64,000 nt of DNA from Riptortus pedestris (Eukaryota; Arthropoda; Insecta; Hemiptera; Alydidae): positions 82,033,001-82,097,000 of the forward strand of contig CM032233.1 of assembly GCA_019009955.1 (NCBI GenBank), written 5' to 3'. Positions 34,158 to 45,189 of this stretch are shown piece by piece. The position numbers and the translations under genes were made by a program. The number at the start of each line of letters is the position of its first letter. Positions within the stretch are counted from its first letter, which is position 1. The notes under the pieces were generated by a model that had not been told where the DNA came from, ran no database searches, and saw only the letters and a program-made list of their open reading frames with translations.

Positions 34158-34773
34158 TAGCGGACGTTGTCCTCTATGATATTTCAAGCCATCAGGATAT
34201 TAAATTTAATAATATTATGTTTAAAACAAAAGCTAATTTTAATAACGCAAAAAACAACTTTTGTTATGTGCACGTTTTCCTAAAAAAATATAGAAAATTA
34301 AATATTGCGAATTTTTTATTCAGGACTCTCTTATAACCCCCACTCTCGTTCGAACCTAAAAAATTTAATATAGCTTATAATTATGGAAGAATTAATGCTA
34401 ATTTACATATTGAGTTTTGCTAAGTTCAGTTCAATCGTTAGTGCCCAATAAAATTGTTGGCTCCCACTTTAATGTTTTAGTGTATATCTCGTTTATACTT
34501 TGTCATACGATAAAAGTAAATATAACAAAAGTTACTCTAAATAAAAAAATTAAACAACTTTTACTCTGTGCATATTTGCCGAAAAACCAATAGGAAACGA
34601 AATATCGCTATTTTGGGCCTCCCTTACAACTCCCACTCCTGCTCCTGCTGACGGGCTGATTTGTGAATCTAAACCATCCAGTGCGTCACCCAAACCCATA
34701 CAAAAAAATTCATTCAAATCGGTCCAACCATTTAGGAGTTCAGTGACAACACGTAAAGCTGAATTATATATAT
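34157..34773 (-). mobile_element. Non-autonomous Helitron-like element, near complete
   Basis: The low-coordinate end reads, on the minus strand, GGACAACGTCCGCTAGTATA: a GGAC/GTCC hairpin followed by CTAG and T, the Helitron 3' signature. The other end has AAATCGGTCCAACCATTTAG and the AACACGTAAAGCTGAATTAT tail. Two internal blocks repeat AACAAAAGTTACTCTAAAT-type sequence. It sits between a (TA)n tract and a solo LTR. No protein encoded. Confidence 0.6.
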
Positions 34774-35415
34774 TGTTACATTTTTATTACCAAAACCAGT
34801 AATAAACGTTTTTAATAAGAGTTCTTTTGGATTGCAAAATTAAATACTCGCAAGTTTCATAGTGCAAAATTTATTTCACAATGCACAATAAACTTGGTGG
34901 TTATTCTTAATTACTACTCACAGTATACACTGATAGCGTTACTGTTCTTCAATGAGTCACAGTCCAATAATTCACTGAAATTCACAGAAAGACGGCACTG
35001 CACTGTCCTTTGCTTCGCGGCACTGCACTGTCTTCTACTTCGCGGCACTGCACAGTCCTTTACTTCGCGGCACTGCACTGTCTTAAACACGGCACTAAAC
35101 TGTTACTTACAGTCACGGCACAACACTGTTCTTCTTATAAAAACACTTTACCGCACTGTACTAAGTCGCACTGTAGCACTGATGTGAACATCAAGACAGG
35201 TGAGAATAAAAACTGCCTCGTTCCCGGCAGGCCCTCTATATATAGGGTCGCGGCATACATCAAAGGGGAATTGTCTAGTGCATTCGACGTCTGGCTGGAA
35301 GGTACTGGTCAGACCTAGAACATTCTTTTCGGTCTCTTTGATCTACGTCACACTTTCCAAATACGCGACTCTCTCTCTCTCTGAAGGATTATTCATCTAT
35401 TTAGTTTTCGCAACA
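34774..35415 (-). mobile_element. Solo LTR, copy 1
   Basis: On the minus strand it begins TGTTGCGAAAACTAAATAG and ends GGTAATAAAAATGTAACA, i.e. TG...CA borders, 642 bp. No adjacent gag-pol or second LTR is present. Inside are four imperfect 25-bp repeats (GGCACTGCACTGTCCTTTGC in plus sense, about 34995-35090). Frames rich in CTVL/ALHCL come from this repeat and are not genes. Flanks are TA-rich, so a target duplication cannot be resolved. Confidence 0.85.
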
Positions 35416-35428
35416 CTATATAAAGATA

Positions 35429-35495
<67 letters not shown>

Positions 35496-35599
35496 GAGAG
35501 ATCGGATATTTTCCCAGGCGATCTGATTTTTTACTGAGTTGAAAATTTTCAATGAAAATGCGTCCATTTTCCTCAATAAGCCTAAATCATAATGTGTGC

Positions 35600-35651
<52 letters not shown>
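35416..35651. repeat. (TA)n tracts flanking a block shared with 39145-39290
   Basis: TA runs at 35437-35491 and 35605-35651 surround GTGGAGAGATCGGATATTTT through ATGCGTCCATTTTCCTCA. The same block appears as GTGAGGAGATCGGATATCTG at 39176, so it belongs to the duplicated region. Confidence 0.75.
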
Positions 35652-35654
<3 letters not shown>

Positions 35655-36290
35655 AGCGCTCTAGCCGTCGTAATTTTTTTTGTTTTATCGTTAAAAAACA
35701 CTACAATTAAAAGTTTTAAGTAACTGAAAACCACTTCGTTAATTACTCAAATTAGATCAACGAATTTATTTATGCGAGATGCAGAAATACATCCTGTGAT
35801 GGCGTCATCAATTACGATTTTACGGCTTTGACTTAACAATGTTTATTTAGTCAGTATCACACTCGATATTTAACGTTTTCATTGAAGATCTAAGATCATA
35901 TTAGATAATGGCTGAAAACGTACGAGCAATTAGTGAGTAGGTTTAGGGGGAGGATTCGAAAAATATTTCTATTATTATGAGGCTGATCAAAAAATCAAAT
36001 TAAACTATTGATTCTCTACAATCTGTGCTCTATACATTTCAGCTCAACTTGGAATTTAAGTCAAACATGAGATGATTAGTGATACATTTCGTGAAAATCC
36101 CAATAGTAGGCGTGGAGATTACCTCAATGCTGAAATAACACATTTAGCATTCCAGTTAGAGAACACATTTATAGAACAACAATTGTAGAACAATTAGTAG
36201 TTACAAGATTAATTACATAACATAACGGTCCAATCCAACTCGAAATAACTCAGTTATTTGGAATATTTCGATTTTACCTCTTTTTTGGAC
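35652..36290 (+). mobile_element. INE-R body fragment, diverged
   Basis: Starts GCGCTCTAGCCGTCGTAAT after a (TA)n tract. It carries the long-variant block (GATGGCGTCATCAATTACGA) and a GGGGGAGGATTCG tract. Both ends are lost. Confidence 0.65.
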
Positions 36291-36293
36291 GAC

Positions 36294-36935
36294 TTTTAGC
36301 AGATTTCCCTGAAGGAAAATCAGCTATTAACGCCGTCCTCATGATGCGATTTTTGAAACATTTTCTCAAATGTCCATAAATATTAACTAGTAGATGGCGA
36401 AAATGAGGTTCGCTATATATATGTCTTTTACTGTTCTAGCCATAACAATTTTTGTTTGATCGATACCAAACTCGATATTTAAACGTTTTATGCAAAACGG
36501 TTTAGAGGGGAAGAATTTTGAAAAATTAAAATATCTGAGTTATATGTCTTATTGAAAAATTGTATAGAACCAATATTATTTCATATGTAATGTTCTATAA
36601 ATGTCGTTATTACATGTTTTCTTTATCTTCAATATTAACCGAGATATTGGCATTTTTTTAAAGTTTGGAGCCTACTGTAAACTCCCAATTTTAAGAGAAT
36701 TTATTATGAAATGTCTTATTCCAAGCATAAATACAAAATATGGTTTTCAACGGACCTTTATTATGCGTGATACATGCAAATAAGGAGTGTGGTGTAGTCA
36801 TCAATTAAGATTTATTGCTAGCCCACTTCTACTCATCGAATTTTATCAAAATAAAGATTTTATGCTGAGATCAGATCAACAGTGAATCGTTCCAACATGT
36901 GCGAAATCCGCTTAGTATATGCAGCGCTGATCCGG
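36294..36935 (+). mobile_element. INE-R copy, near full length
   Basis: The left end TTTTAGCAGATTTCCCTGAA is followed by GGAAAATCAGCTATTAACGC. The microsatellite is minimal (TATATATATG). The right end GCGAAATCCGCTTAGTATAT with GCAGCGCTGA lacks the hairpin's second arm. Confidence 0.8.
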
Positions 36936-37644
36936 ATTCGGCCCTCATCCAATGAAAACAATAATTCGGAAATTGGAATTAATTTCTGATTCAATCTTAA
37001 TAACTTTCGTCTAGACAGCCAGGAGTCCTATCATTTTCAAATATATTTTCTTCAAAATAGAAATTACTAAGTATAGTAAGATTTACCAATGGTGTATTCC
37101 ATTCTTTTCCTTCGTATAACTAAAGTTTAAATAATAAAATCAGCAATTTTTCTTTAAAATATTATAATAATTTTATTCGTTCCTTTTCCAGAAATGTAAA
37201 AGTAACAGAGATAATGACGAATATACCAATAAATAAATATAAGCAAATAATATTTTTTGAAATTTATTTCACTTATTCCCTGAGCTGAAAGATGGTGATT
37301 ATATTCAGTTCAGTTTGGACCCACTTAGGTAATAAAGAATTCTGGAGTAACGATGGCGTGGGATGAGCACGCGAGGCAATTTGTGGAAATATTTCCGTAA
37401 AGCCAGAGAATGTATTAACCCAATAAATTTTTCTAGATATTTTTTACTGACCTCAATGAAGTTTCTGAGGTAAGGGCTTTGAAATCGTGTAGGTATTGCA
37501 AATTATCCGTGAAAATATTAGATTGAGGAATTTGACCTGACGAAATTACTCAAATAATGTCTTCAAATCTTCAGAAATAGGAGTGCTATAATATGAGTAC
37601 TAAAAATGGTGGCATTGCAATGTGGTAATATGATTTTACATACA
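36936..37644. other. Unassigned AT-rich sequence
   Basis: Nothing recognised on either strand. Confidence 0.4.
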
Positions 37645-37649
37645 TACGC

Positions 37650-37705
<56 letters not shown>

Positions 37706-37722
37706 GTACACACACACACACA
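37645..37722. repeat. (TA)n(CA)n microsatellite
   Basis: TA run with TTTATATTTA interruption followed by (CA)7. Confidence 0.9.
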
Positions 37723-37752
37723 TTGTATGTCTAATCCCTTTCTAGCGGCCGC

Positions 37753-38060
37753 TGTTAGCATCATCCCTTAATGGAAACCAGTTATTCACATCCACATGAA
37801 CTAATGACACGATTTTCGAAAAAATGCCATCAAATTTATGTCCACACTAGTAGATGATAAAAATATGGTCCTTTCAAAATTATATATATATATGTATGTA
37901 TATATATATATATCACATATTATATATTATTTATATAATATGCACTTGTCTGATAACGCTCGAGTGGTTGCAACATTTTTTGATCGTTATCAATCTCAAT
38001 ATTTAAGTGTTCAGTGTATTACTAAAGATAAGTTTTCAGAGGTCAGGGATTTATTATTGT
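37753..38060 (+). mobile_element. INE-R palindrome-end half, diverged
   Basis: The left end GTTAGCATCATCCCTTAATG is decayed. The conserved block is recognisable (GACACGATTTTCGAAAAAAT, GATAAAAATATGGTCC). An interrupted (TA)n at 37881-37925 precedes CTGATAACGCTCGAGTGG. Confidence 0.7.
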
Positions 38061-38303
38061 TAATGCAATTCAAATGACTTAAAGAGAATTAGACAAGGCA
38101 ACTAATGATAAAATAAGGAAAGAGAACAAAAAAAATGTATGTCACACAGGGACTGCGTAAGAGCTGGAGTGACACCCTAGTGATTTAATCACAAATTATT
38201 ATAAATTATTAGAAGATTCCCTGACGGAAATCAGCAATTGAAGTTAAATTCATGACGAGATTTTCGAATAATTTCTTCAAATTTCTATCGATCCTATCGA
38301 ATA
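38040..38303 (+). repeat. Duplicated block B: unique segment plus INE-R ends
   Basis: Second copy of the 33830-34156 arrangement: GGGATTTATTATTGTTAATG through GATAAAATAAGGAAAGAG, a hairpin-end remnant (GTCACACAGGGACTGCG), then an INE-R palindrome end (ATTCCCTGACGGAAATCAGC). A mariner then interrupts it at 38304, and the INE-R sequence continues at 39145 (TGAGGTCCGTTCAAAAC). Confidence 0.8.
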
Positions 38304-39142
38304 CGGGGTGTGGCTATTAAATAACGAGACTGACGCTGTAAAACATTTTATTTTTATTTCATATATTTTTACTTATTATCACCTTCAATATACACCCCTC
38401 CTTTATCCCTACAAAGCTCCATGCGAACCTTCCATTGTTCGATACATTGCTAGAAGTCTTTTTCTGTCAGCTCCTTCAGGACGCGTGCCGCTTTCTCTTT
38501 CACAGCTTCAACAGACTCAAATCTTGTTCTTTTTAATGCAGATTTCACCTTAGGAAACAGATAGAAGTCGCACGGTGCAAGATCCGGCGAATAAGGCGGA
38601 TGGTTTAACACTGGGATGCTGAATTTGGCTAGAAACCTCTTAACAGACAATGCGGAATGAGCCGGCGCATTGTCTTGGTGGAGAACCCACGACTTGTCCT
38701 TCCACAATTCAGGTCGTTTTTTCCTTATTCTTTCGCGGAGTTCAGCAAGAACGTGAAGGTAGTAATGTTGATTAATCGTTTGACCTTCAGGAACCCAGTG
38801 ATGGTTCGCAATCTCATGAATATCGAAAAAAACAATCAACATTGCTTTGAATTTTGATTTGCTCATTCGAGCTTTTTTGGCTCACTCAAAAACACGTGCA
38901 CGCGATAAACATTCATTGCCATACACTTCTTTCAATACATTATAAGTTTCAGTAGCGGTTTTTTCGGCGAAACAACTCTAATGCGAACGAAGGCTACGGC
39001 TGTACTGATTTGTTTACAGAAGCGAGAGGCACTATATTCGAAAGAGGAAGCTTCACGATAACAGCTGCTAGTTGCTGGCGTTTGACGCATGCGTACTTCT
39101 TCTGTAGCAGGGTCAGTCTCGTTATTTAATAGCCACACTCCG
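38304..39142 (-). mobile_element. Internally deleted mariner, 839 bp
   Basis: The terminal inverted repeats begin CGGGGTGTGGCTATTAAATA (left) and CGGAGTGTGGCTATTAAATA (right, reverse complement), with TA duplications at 38302-38303 and 39143-39144. Removing it restores the INE-R junction, as seen uninterrupted at 34095-34105. Its ends and protein differ from the mariner at 28803, so it is a separate lineage. Confidence 0.95.
38379..38985 (-). pseudogene. Deleted mariner transposase
   Basis: On the minus strand a short N-terminal piece (CFAEKTATETYNVLKEVYGN, ECLSRARVFE) runs into a TGA and is then fused, by loss of the middle, to ARMSKSKFKAMLIVFFDIH. From there the frame is open through HQDNAPAHSALSVKRFLAKF and PDLAPCDFYLFPK (34 residues between these aspartates) to a TAG at 38450-38452, then QCIEQWKVRMELC to the true stop near 38379. 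The deletion removed the region with the first catalytic aspartate, so the protein cannot be active. The element keeps both ends and could in principle be moved in trans. Confidence 0.92.
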
Positions 39143-39175
39143 TATGAGGTCCGTTCAAAACTATATATATTTACT

Positions 39176-39288
39176 GTGAGGAGATCGGATATCTGTTCCA
39201 GCGGTCAGATTTTTTAATGATTCTCAATTGAAATGCGTTCATCTTCCTCACAATGAAAATATTTCTCAGCGATGTAGCCTAAAAAATA

Positions 39289-39350
<62 letters not shown>
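39176..39350. repeat. Block shared with 35495-35605, then (TA)n
   Basis: GTGAGGAGATCGGATATCTG and AATGCGTTCATCTTCCTCAC match the block after LTR copy 1. A TA run fills 39293-39350 directly against LTR copy 2. Confidence 0.75.
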
Positions 39351-39354
<4 letters not shown>

Positions 39355-39994
39355 ACGTTTTGTATTACCAAAACCAGTAATAAACGTTTTTAATAAGAGT
39401 TCTTTTGGATTGCAAAATTAAATACTCGCAAGTTTCACAGTTTTTATCACTGCAAAATTTATTTCACAATGCACAATAAACTTGGTGATTATTCTTAATT
39501 ACTACTCACAGTATACACTGATAGCGTTACTGTTCTTCAATGAGTCACAGTCCAATAATTCACTGCAATTCACAGAAAGACGGCACTGCACTGTCCTTTG
39601 CTTCGCGGCACTGCACTGTCTTCTACTTCGCGGCACTGCACTGTCCTTTACTTCGCGGCACTGCACTGTCTTAAACACGGCACTAAACTGTTACTTACAG
39701 TCACGGCACAACACTGTTCTTCTTATAAAAACACACTTTACCGCACTGTACTAAGTCGCACTGTAGCACTGATGTGAACATCAAGACAGGTGAGAATAAA
39801 ACTGACTGGCTCGCAGCTGGCCGCTCTTTATAGGTTGTCGGCATACATCAAAGGGGAATTGTCTCGTTCATTCGAGGCTGGGCTAGAAGAGTCTATAGAG
39901 GCTAGAACTTTCTGTCGGCTGCTTTGATCTACGTCACACTTTCCAAATACGCGACTCTCTCTCTCTGAAGGATTATTCATCTATTTAATTTTCG

Positions 39995-39999
<5 letters not shown>
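39351..39999 (-). mobile_element. Solo LTR, copy 2, inserted in (TA)n
   Basis: 649 bp with TG...CA borders (plus sense TGTTACGTTTTGTATTACC to TTTTCGCAACA), flanked on both sides by uninterrupted TA runs. The part from 39351 to about 39795 is nearly identical to copy 1, including the four 25-bp repeats (39575-39670). The part towards 39950 is more diverged, so the two copies may derive from different subfamilies or have exchanged sequence. Confidence 0.88.
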
Positions 40000-40057
<58 letters not shown>

Positions 40058-40345
40058 GCTCTAGTTGCTTAACCAAACATGACAGTTAAACTTTTTATGT
40101 AAAACTAAAGATGAACTTCGTTAATGGCTGAAATTGGACCAGAAGGAGAGGGAGTTTAGATGTCGAAAATTGTGAATATCTATGTTATTTTATGTCGGTT
40201 ATTTATCGAAAATTTGTATAGAATCAATCTTATTGCAAATGAAATTTTTTATAAACGTTAATATATATTTGTTAACGGCTGAACTGGACCAGAGGGAGGG
40301 ACGTTGAAAGGGGACGAAACGAAATTTCAAATTATCTTTTGATTT
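40000..40345 (+). mobile_element. (TA)n then INE-R body fragment
   Basis: After TA 40000-40053 comes AACGCTCTAGTTGC, AAACTAAAGATGAACTTCGT and GGCTGAAATTGGACCAGAAG. A second GGCTGAACTGGACCAGAGGG at 40277 indicates a partial tandem duplication. Ends are lost. Confidence 0.65.
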
Positions 40346-40832
40346 ATTTTTTGTTATACGATTTACGGTTAAGCAGATACAGATGTCTAAAGCAGCTTTA
40401 AAGAGTTTTATCCTAGAAATACGCAATTAAGTGATATTATTATTGACTAAATCGCTCGAAAATTCCTTCAATTCTTCGTAAAATATACTCAGTGACTACT
40501 TAAACATGATACGCTTCGCTGCGGCTTCGGGGAAGTGGAATAATTATGTAAAAGTAAATATAGTCGTCTGTATATGTGTGAACTTGTTAAAAAAATAATT
40601 GCGAGAATTGAAGTTCTTTCTTATTTAGGTATTTTAATTAAATAGTTGTTTCAATATTTTTTAAGTATTGTGTAAACTTTATAATTTAGTACATGCTTGT
40701 ACTCTTGCCATGAAGTATCAATATGAAAGTACTTAATAATTGCATATAAATTGAATTGAACCTAGGCCACTTTATACCTCCCTCTTATTACCATCAGCAT
40801 TTATAGATTAATTATGGTACTATTTAAGTAGT
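40346..40832. other. Unassigned AT-rich sequence
   Basis: A short GC-rich patch GATACGCTTCGCTGCGGCTT at 40508-40527 may be the remnant of a transposon end. Nothing else recognised. Confidence 0.35.
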
Positions 40833-40871
40833 TATATATATATATATATATATATATATAATGTATATATA

Positions 40872-40924
<53 letters not shown>
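40833..40924. repeat. (TA)n microsatellite
   Basis: TA run interrupted by ATGTATA and GTGTGT. Confidence 0.95.
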
Positions 40925-40927
<3 letters not shown>

Positions 40928-41439
40928 AAGGTAAGATTAGTTAGCCCACTGAGAATTTCAAATAATGATAACTTGAAGCTGTATCGCAATACAAAAATGA
41001 AAATAAAGTCCGGATAAATGTGTGAATGCTTCCAGGAATTTATATCGGGTGGATTAAAACATTTATTATTACAATGTTCACAATACAGCTATCATAGACA
41101 GCGATACTTGAAGAAGTTTATAGCCACAAGTGATGACTTAAATGTCCCTGGAAAATATTCTTCACATTGAGGACATTCGTAATCTGAATATTGTTTTCTT
41201 ATTCCTTTCAGCAGTATGCAACTAGGCAACGAAATAGTGTATAAAATTATCTTGCTTATTAAAAACTTTAATATTGAAATGACCAACCAAGTCAATTTAC
41301 ACGTCACAGGAAATAAATAAATAAATGTAAATATATATGATGGATAAACAGTATTCATCAGATTAAGATTATAAAGAATTTTAGAAGTTTAAGCACTACT
41401 TGAAACAATTTATATAAATATGTATTATTTTTATGTATA
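40925..41439. other. Unassigned AT-rich sequence
   Basis: An 88-residue minus-strand frame (41092-41358) includes CPQCEEYFPG, a zinc-knuckle-like CxxC only. No second metal-binding pair or family match was recognised. Confidence 0.3.
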
Positions 41440-41575
41440 TAGTAAGTTACCATTATGCTATTTATTTTTGTATTTTTTTTGTGTATATTATTAATAAGAT
41501 TACTAACACTAAATGGGCCAGACGGCGGCTAAAATATTTATATATTAGCCAATAAAAATCAATCTATCTATTTCG
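41440..41575 (+). pseudogene. Probable LINE 3' tail
   Basis: AATGGGCCAGACGGCGGCTA followed by TATATTAGCCAATAAAAATC and the simple repeat AATCTATCTATT. A GC-rich short block, then AATAAA and a short tandem tail is the usual 3' end of Jockey-type retrotransposons. No coding part present. Confidence 0.5.
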
Positions 41576-42116
41576 CTGGTCGAACAGTTAAAAGTTCTAT
41601 AAATTTGATTTAAACATATTTTTCACAAGTTGTACAAGCGTGACAAGTAGTGATTAAGATTTCCTCTGTATTTTCCCTCGAGAACAGTAATATCCTCTTT
41701 TAGAAAATAGTAAATTATATAAGAGGTTTTACGGAAAGATGTTAGAATGATTTGTGAAGTGAAGGTAGGTTTTCTCAGGGCGATTATTGCCTATTGATCA
41801 CACACCCTGGATGATATAGCTCGCTCGGATCTCTAGCCCAATCTCCCAAGATCGCCTAATTTCCTCTCAATCCGTTTTATCATGTCACAAACAAATAGCT
41901 TCCTCCATATTCGCACCCCTTCCATATCCCACAGCACAATTTATATTAAAGTCTTCAATGCCTATCACATACCCAATCCTTAAAGTATTAATAGATTTCA
42001 GATAATTATTTTTTTTATTTAGTCTTTCATAGTTTACAGCGATAAAAGTATTTAATAATTGAATGCGTTTATTTATTTATTAATTTTAACTATTAATAAT
42101 AATAATTTAAGTTTAT
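41576..42116. other. Unassigned sequence with a unique C-rich island (41765-41960)
   Basis: The island (CTAGCCCAATCTCCCAAGAT, CTTCCTCCATATTCGCACCC) is non-repetitive and non-coding. The flank to 42116 is AT-rich. Confidence 0.25.
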
Positions 42117-42960
42117 TTATTAATGTTGTGGCTACCCGGACACAAGGACATTATAGAAATGACTAAAATTGACAAACATGCAAAATTAGCAACTAAAATG
42201 ACTACTACTGACATAACTACGCTAACACCAGCAGACTTCAACGAGATAGCACAAACAAAAATTCTCATAGACTGGCAAAAACACTGGTTCCGTACTGACA
42301 ACAAATTATTGGAAATAAAACGCAATGCTACAGGATGGCCAAAGAGACAATACGTGGATTCGAGAAGAAAACAAGTTGTACTCACAAGACTACGTATTGG
42401 ACATACATACCTGACACATTCTTACGTAGTGAACAAAAAAGGACAAGCCTACTTGTACTCATTGCAACACTGGACTAACTGTAAAACACCTACTAACAGA
42501 ATACAGATTACAAACTTACTTAAACATTCCACATGACTTGAAAGAACTACTGACTGAGGGTAGCCCTTATATGGCCACTCTTCTGACATATTTAAAAACA
42601 ATTTGGCAGTTTGAGAATAGTTAATTACATATTTTAAAATTTTTAATGTATGCACGTGGTGGGTATGTGTGTGTGATGTGTTTAAATTCGAATGATATAT
42701 CCCTGTTTTTATGAATAGTTGTTGTTTCTAAGTCACCAAATTTTCTGTTCACTGATTTATTTACCACTTTTATAATTCTAAGTTGTGTTCGTGTTTCTTG
42801 TTTCTCTCAGTGTTTTGTGTTCCGTTTCGAGTATCGTTCTTTATATTATTTTGTGTGTTCCATTTTTTGTTATTTTGATTACTTGTTTTTTGTTTTAGTT
42901 TTTCCCATTTTTAAGAATTTACGGAGCTCTATTGTATTGTAATAAATAAACAATTTTAAG
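42117..42960 (+). pseudogene. 5'-truncated non-LTR retrotransposon: end of RNase H, C-terminal domain, 3' UTR
   Basis: The frame opens with LWLPGHKDI, the last RNase H motif (normally WxPGHxGxxGNxxAD). It continues through TPADFNEIAQTKILIDWQKH and RKQVVLTRLRIGHTYLTHSY to about 42452. A frameshift then moves translation to another frame, where CTHCNTGLTVKHLLTEYRLQ and GSPYMATLLTYLKTIWQF lead to a TAA near 42622. CxxC followed by a conserved histidine is the Jockey-clade C-terminal zinc motif. Unframed, the first ORF appears to end at 42536 with unrelated residues. The T-rich 3' UTR ends near 42945 at TAATAAATAAAC. Defective. Confidence 0.82.
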
Positions 42961-43689
42961 ACCGAGGAATGCGAACGGACTCAGAAACTATCTACGTAAT
43001 TAAGTCGATTTTGAGTTTTCAAAGAAGCTGCCAAAACGAGACACAATACGGAACCTATCTACACAAATAAAAATTACAAACATTCATGTAAAATTAGCAA
43101 CATGACTGTGGGGATTTTGGCTTACTGACGGAGGTCCATCATCAACAGAAGGATATTAAAAGGTCAGACCAATTGGTTCTCAGATTTGTTGAAACCAATC
43201 TAAGGAAGTCGTATGGCGAGTTTATCAACTGATATATAAACAGGATGTGCTTACACGATGAAAAGGGAATTAAGGATTCTTAATTAGAGTCGTGAATCTA
43301 CCCAATCACATTTATAGAACTTGAAACCATTTATGTCAGCATGATTTCTCCTGCCTTTCTGCCACTTAATTCTTCTTTCTCGCTGATCATAGGCTGGATG
43401 TACATGCTAAGTGAGGGGAGGAGGGAGGATAACAACATCAATCCTATTTCTCGAAGTTAAAATCCTTCGCTCGACGCTCTTACAGAACTAAAATCTCAAA
43501 AAGACGCAGGTGACTCTAGAAACCCGAAAGTTAGTGTGATAAACGAAGAGTGGGACCTGGGCTTTAGGACTGAAGGAGCGAGTAACTTATCTGCAAAGAT
43601 ATAATCAACCACATTCTCTATTAACAACGAACCCTAAAACGTTTGACAATATTGTTACATACTTCTGGGAAGAAGTTAATGCATTCTGC
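42961..43689. other. Unassigned sequence
   Basis: No exon, RNA gene or repeat family recognised. Confidence 0.4.
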
Positions 43690-44300
43690 GCTTGAAGGAG
43701 TTTTTATAGGACTTCAATCAACAACAGTATACGGTGAACGTTTTGAAGCTAATTGAATGGCTCTGTATGGTGAGTTACAGTGAAGCTCTAAGCATTGGGG
43801 GGTTCAAGTGGGAAAAGAAACCTTTATTGCTATGTTGAAGGGGAGAAAAAGGCCGAGGTGAGTCGCCACATAAAAAGGCGGTGTATTGGTCCCCCCTCAA
43901 AGAAGGGGACTCTCTTCCACAATACACAACAACAAATCTCGCCAACTCACAACCACTTCATGAAAAATATACCGGGGCTGTAGCCCTCACCCCACCTTAT
44001 TTATTGCTCCGTTTGATCTGGAAAGTGTTTTATTGTTCGAGTCAAAATGATTTCGGAAGCTTCTCCCCTGCCATGTATACCATCGGTCGGGATTTATGGG
44101 GACATCTTTCGAATATACGGCCACCCTCTCGCCCTCTCACCCCTCATTTAATGTCCCATCTCCATTTACTCAGTCCCCTCTGCCACTCTCTCCTCCGCCT
44201 AATTACTACTACGGACTTTCCTAATAGGTTCCCGCTTCCCTTGAACTTTGTCTCCACTTTCTGTTTGAAATTGAAAACTCTTCACTCTATATTTGCATAA
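43690..44300. promoter_or_regulatory. Largest GC-richer unique island, candidate regulatory element
   Basis: It has C-rich tracts (GGTCCCCCCTCAAAGAAGG, GGCCACCCTCTCGCCCTCTC), CACCTTATTTATTGCTCCG and CCGCCTAATTACTACTACGG. Two plus-strand frames (43795-43983; 43881-44300) overlap in different phases, use poor codons, and show no recognisable domain or splice sites, so coding is unlikely. It is not repeated in the window. A conserved intronic enhancer is the favoured reading. Confidence 0.35.
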
Positions 44301-45052
44301 AATTCATAATTGTTCAAAATAACTAGTATCTGGCATTTTATTAGTCCTTTCACGCTATTTTAATATGATATGATAATATCATTTTAAAGTGAAATCATCA
44401 TTTAAAAAAAAAATCACAAATAGGGGATCTTTATGACACATTAATTGTATCTTCATTTTTTTTTATAGGTTTATTTTATATGACCCTATGGAAGAAAAAT
44501 ATGCGGTATATGCTGTGCAGCAAAATATTGTTATAAAAAAGTTGTTTAATTAGCGGCTATTGCATAGATATTAAAGGTGACTGCATTCACTATTTCAAGT
44601 GTTTTAGTCCACCACAAAGGTGTTAATTGGTAGTTACTGTCATTGACACTACACTGCTGTCGAAGAAGATCAACTCAGAAAGATGGAGGTTGTTAAAAAC
44701 TGAATGCGTATCTGAACAGATTTGTCACTATCTGCACTTCACGAAATGTTGATTTTTTTTTACATTGTGTATCACAATTGATAACTAGTCTTGATGAATA
44801 TATGGTGACCGTCTTTGGAGTTATCTTAATCTAATGCGTTTGTCGGTCACTTGGGTTGAAATGAAACTACATCAGCATGCAGACGTTTCAGTAAAATTCA
44901 TTACCTTTGTCAAGTACTAGAATCCATCGTGCAGTCTGATTTCAGTGCTGTACTCTTCTTCCCGAAAGAGTTGTTTGTATTTCTTTTAGCTTGTGGACTT
45001 AATTACAATATTCCTATTTTGTACAACACTGTTCAGTTCGTCTTGACAAAGG

Positions 45053-45053
<1 letters not shown>
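44301..45053. other. Unassigned AT-rich sequence
   Basis: Nothing recognised. Confidence 0.4.

Positions 45054-45137
<84 letters not shown>
45054..45137. repeat. (TA)n(GT)n microsatellite
   Basis: About 54 bp of TA followed by about 30 bp of GT. Confidence 0.97.
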
Positions 45138-45142
<5 letters not shown>

Positions 45143-45189
45143 TATATCATACTTGCAATGATTAGTATTAAACGGATCCCTATCGCATG

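Noticed and set aside
34894..35493. Overlapping plus-strand frames rich in HCTVL/ALHCLL
   Set aside because: They are antisense readings of solo LTR copy 1 and its 25-bp tandem repeat. The same frames recur in LTR copy 2 at 39482-39754.
41092..41358. Possible zinc-finger gene (CPQCEEYF)
   Set aside because: Only one CxxC pair, no matching histidine/cysteine pair, no splice sites and no family resemblance.
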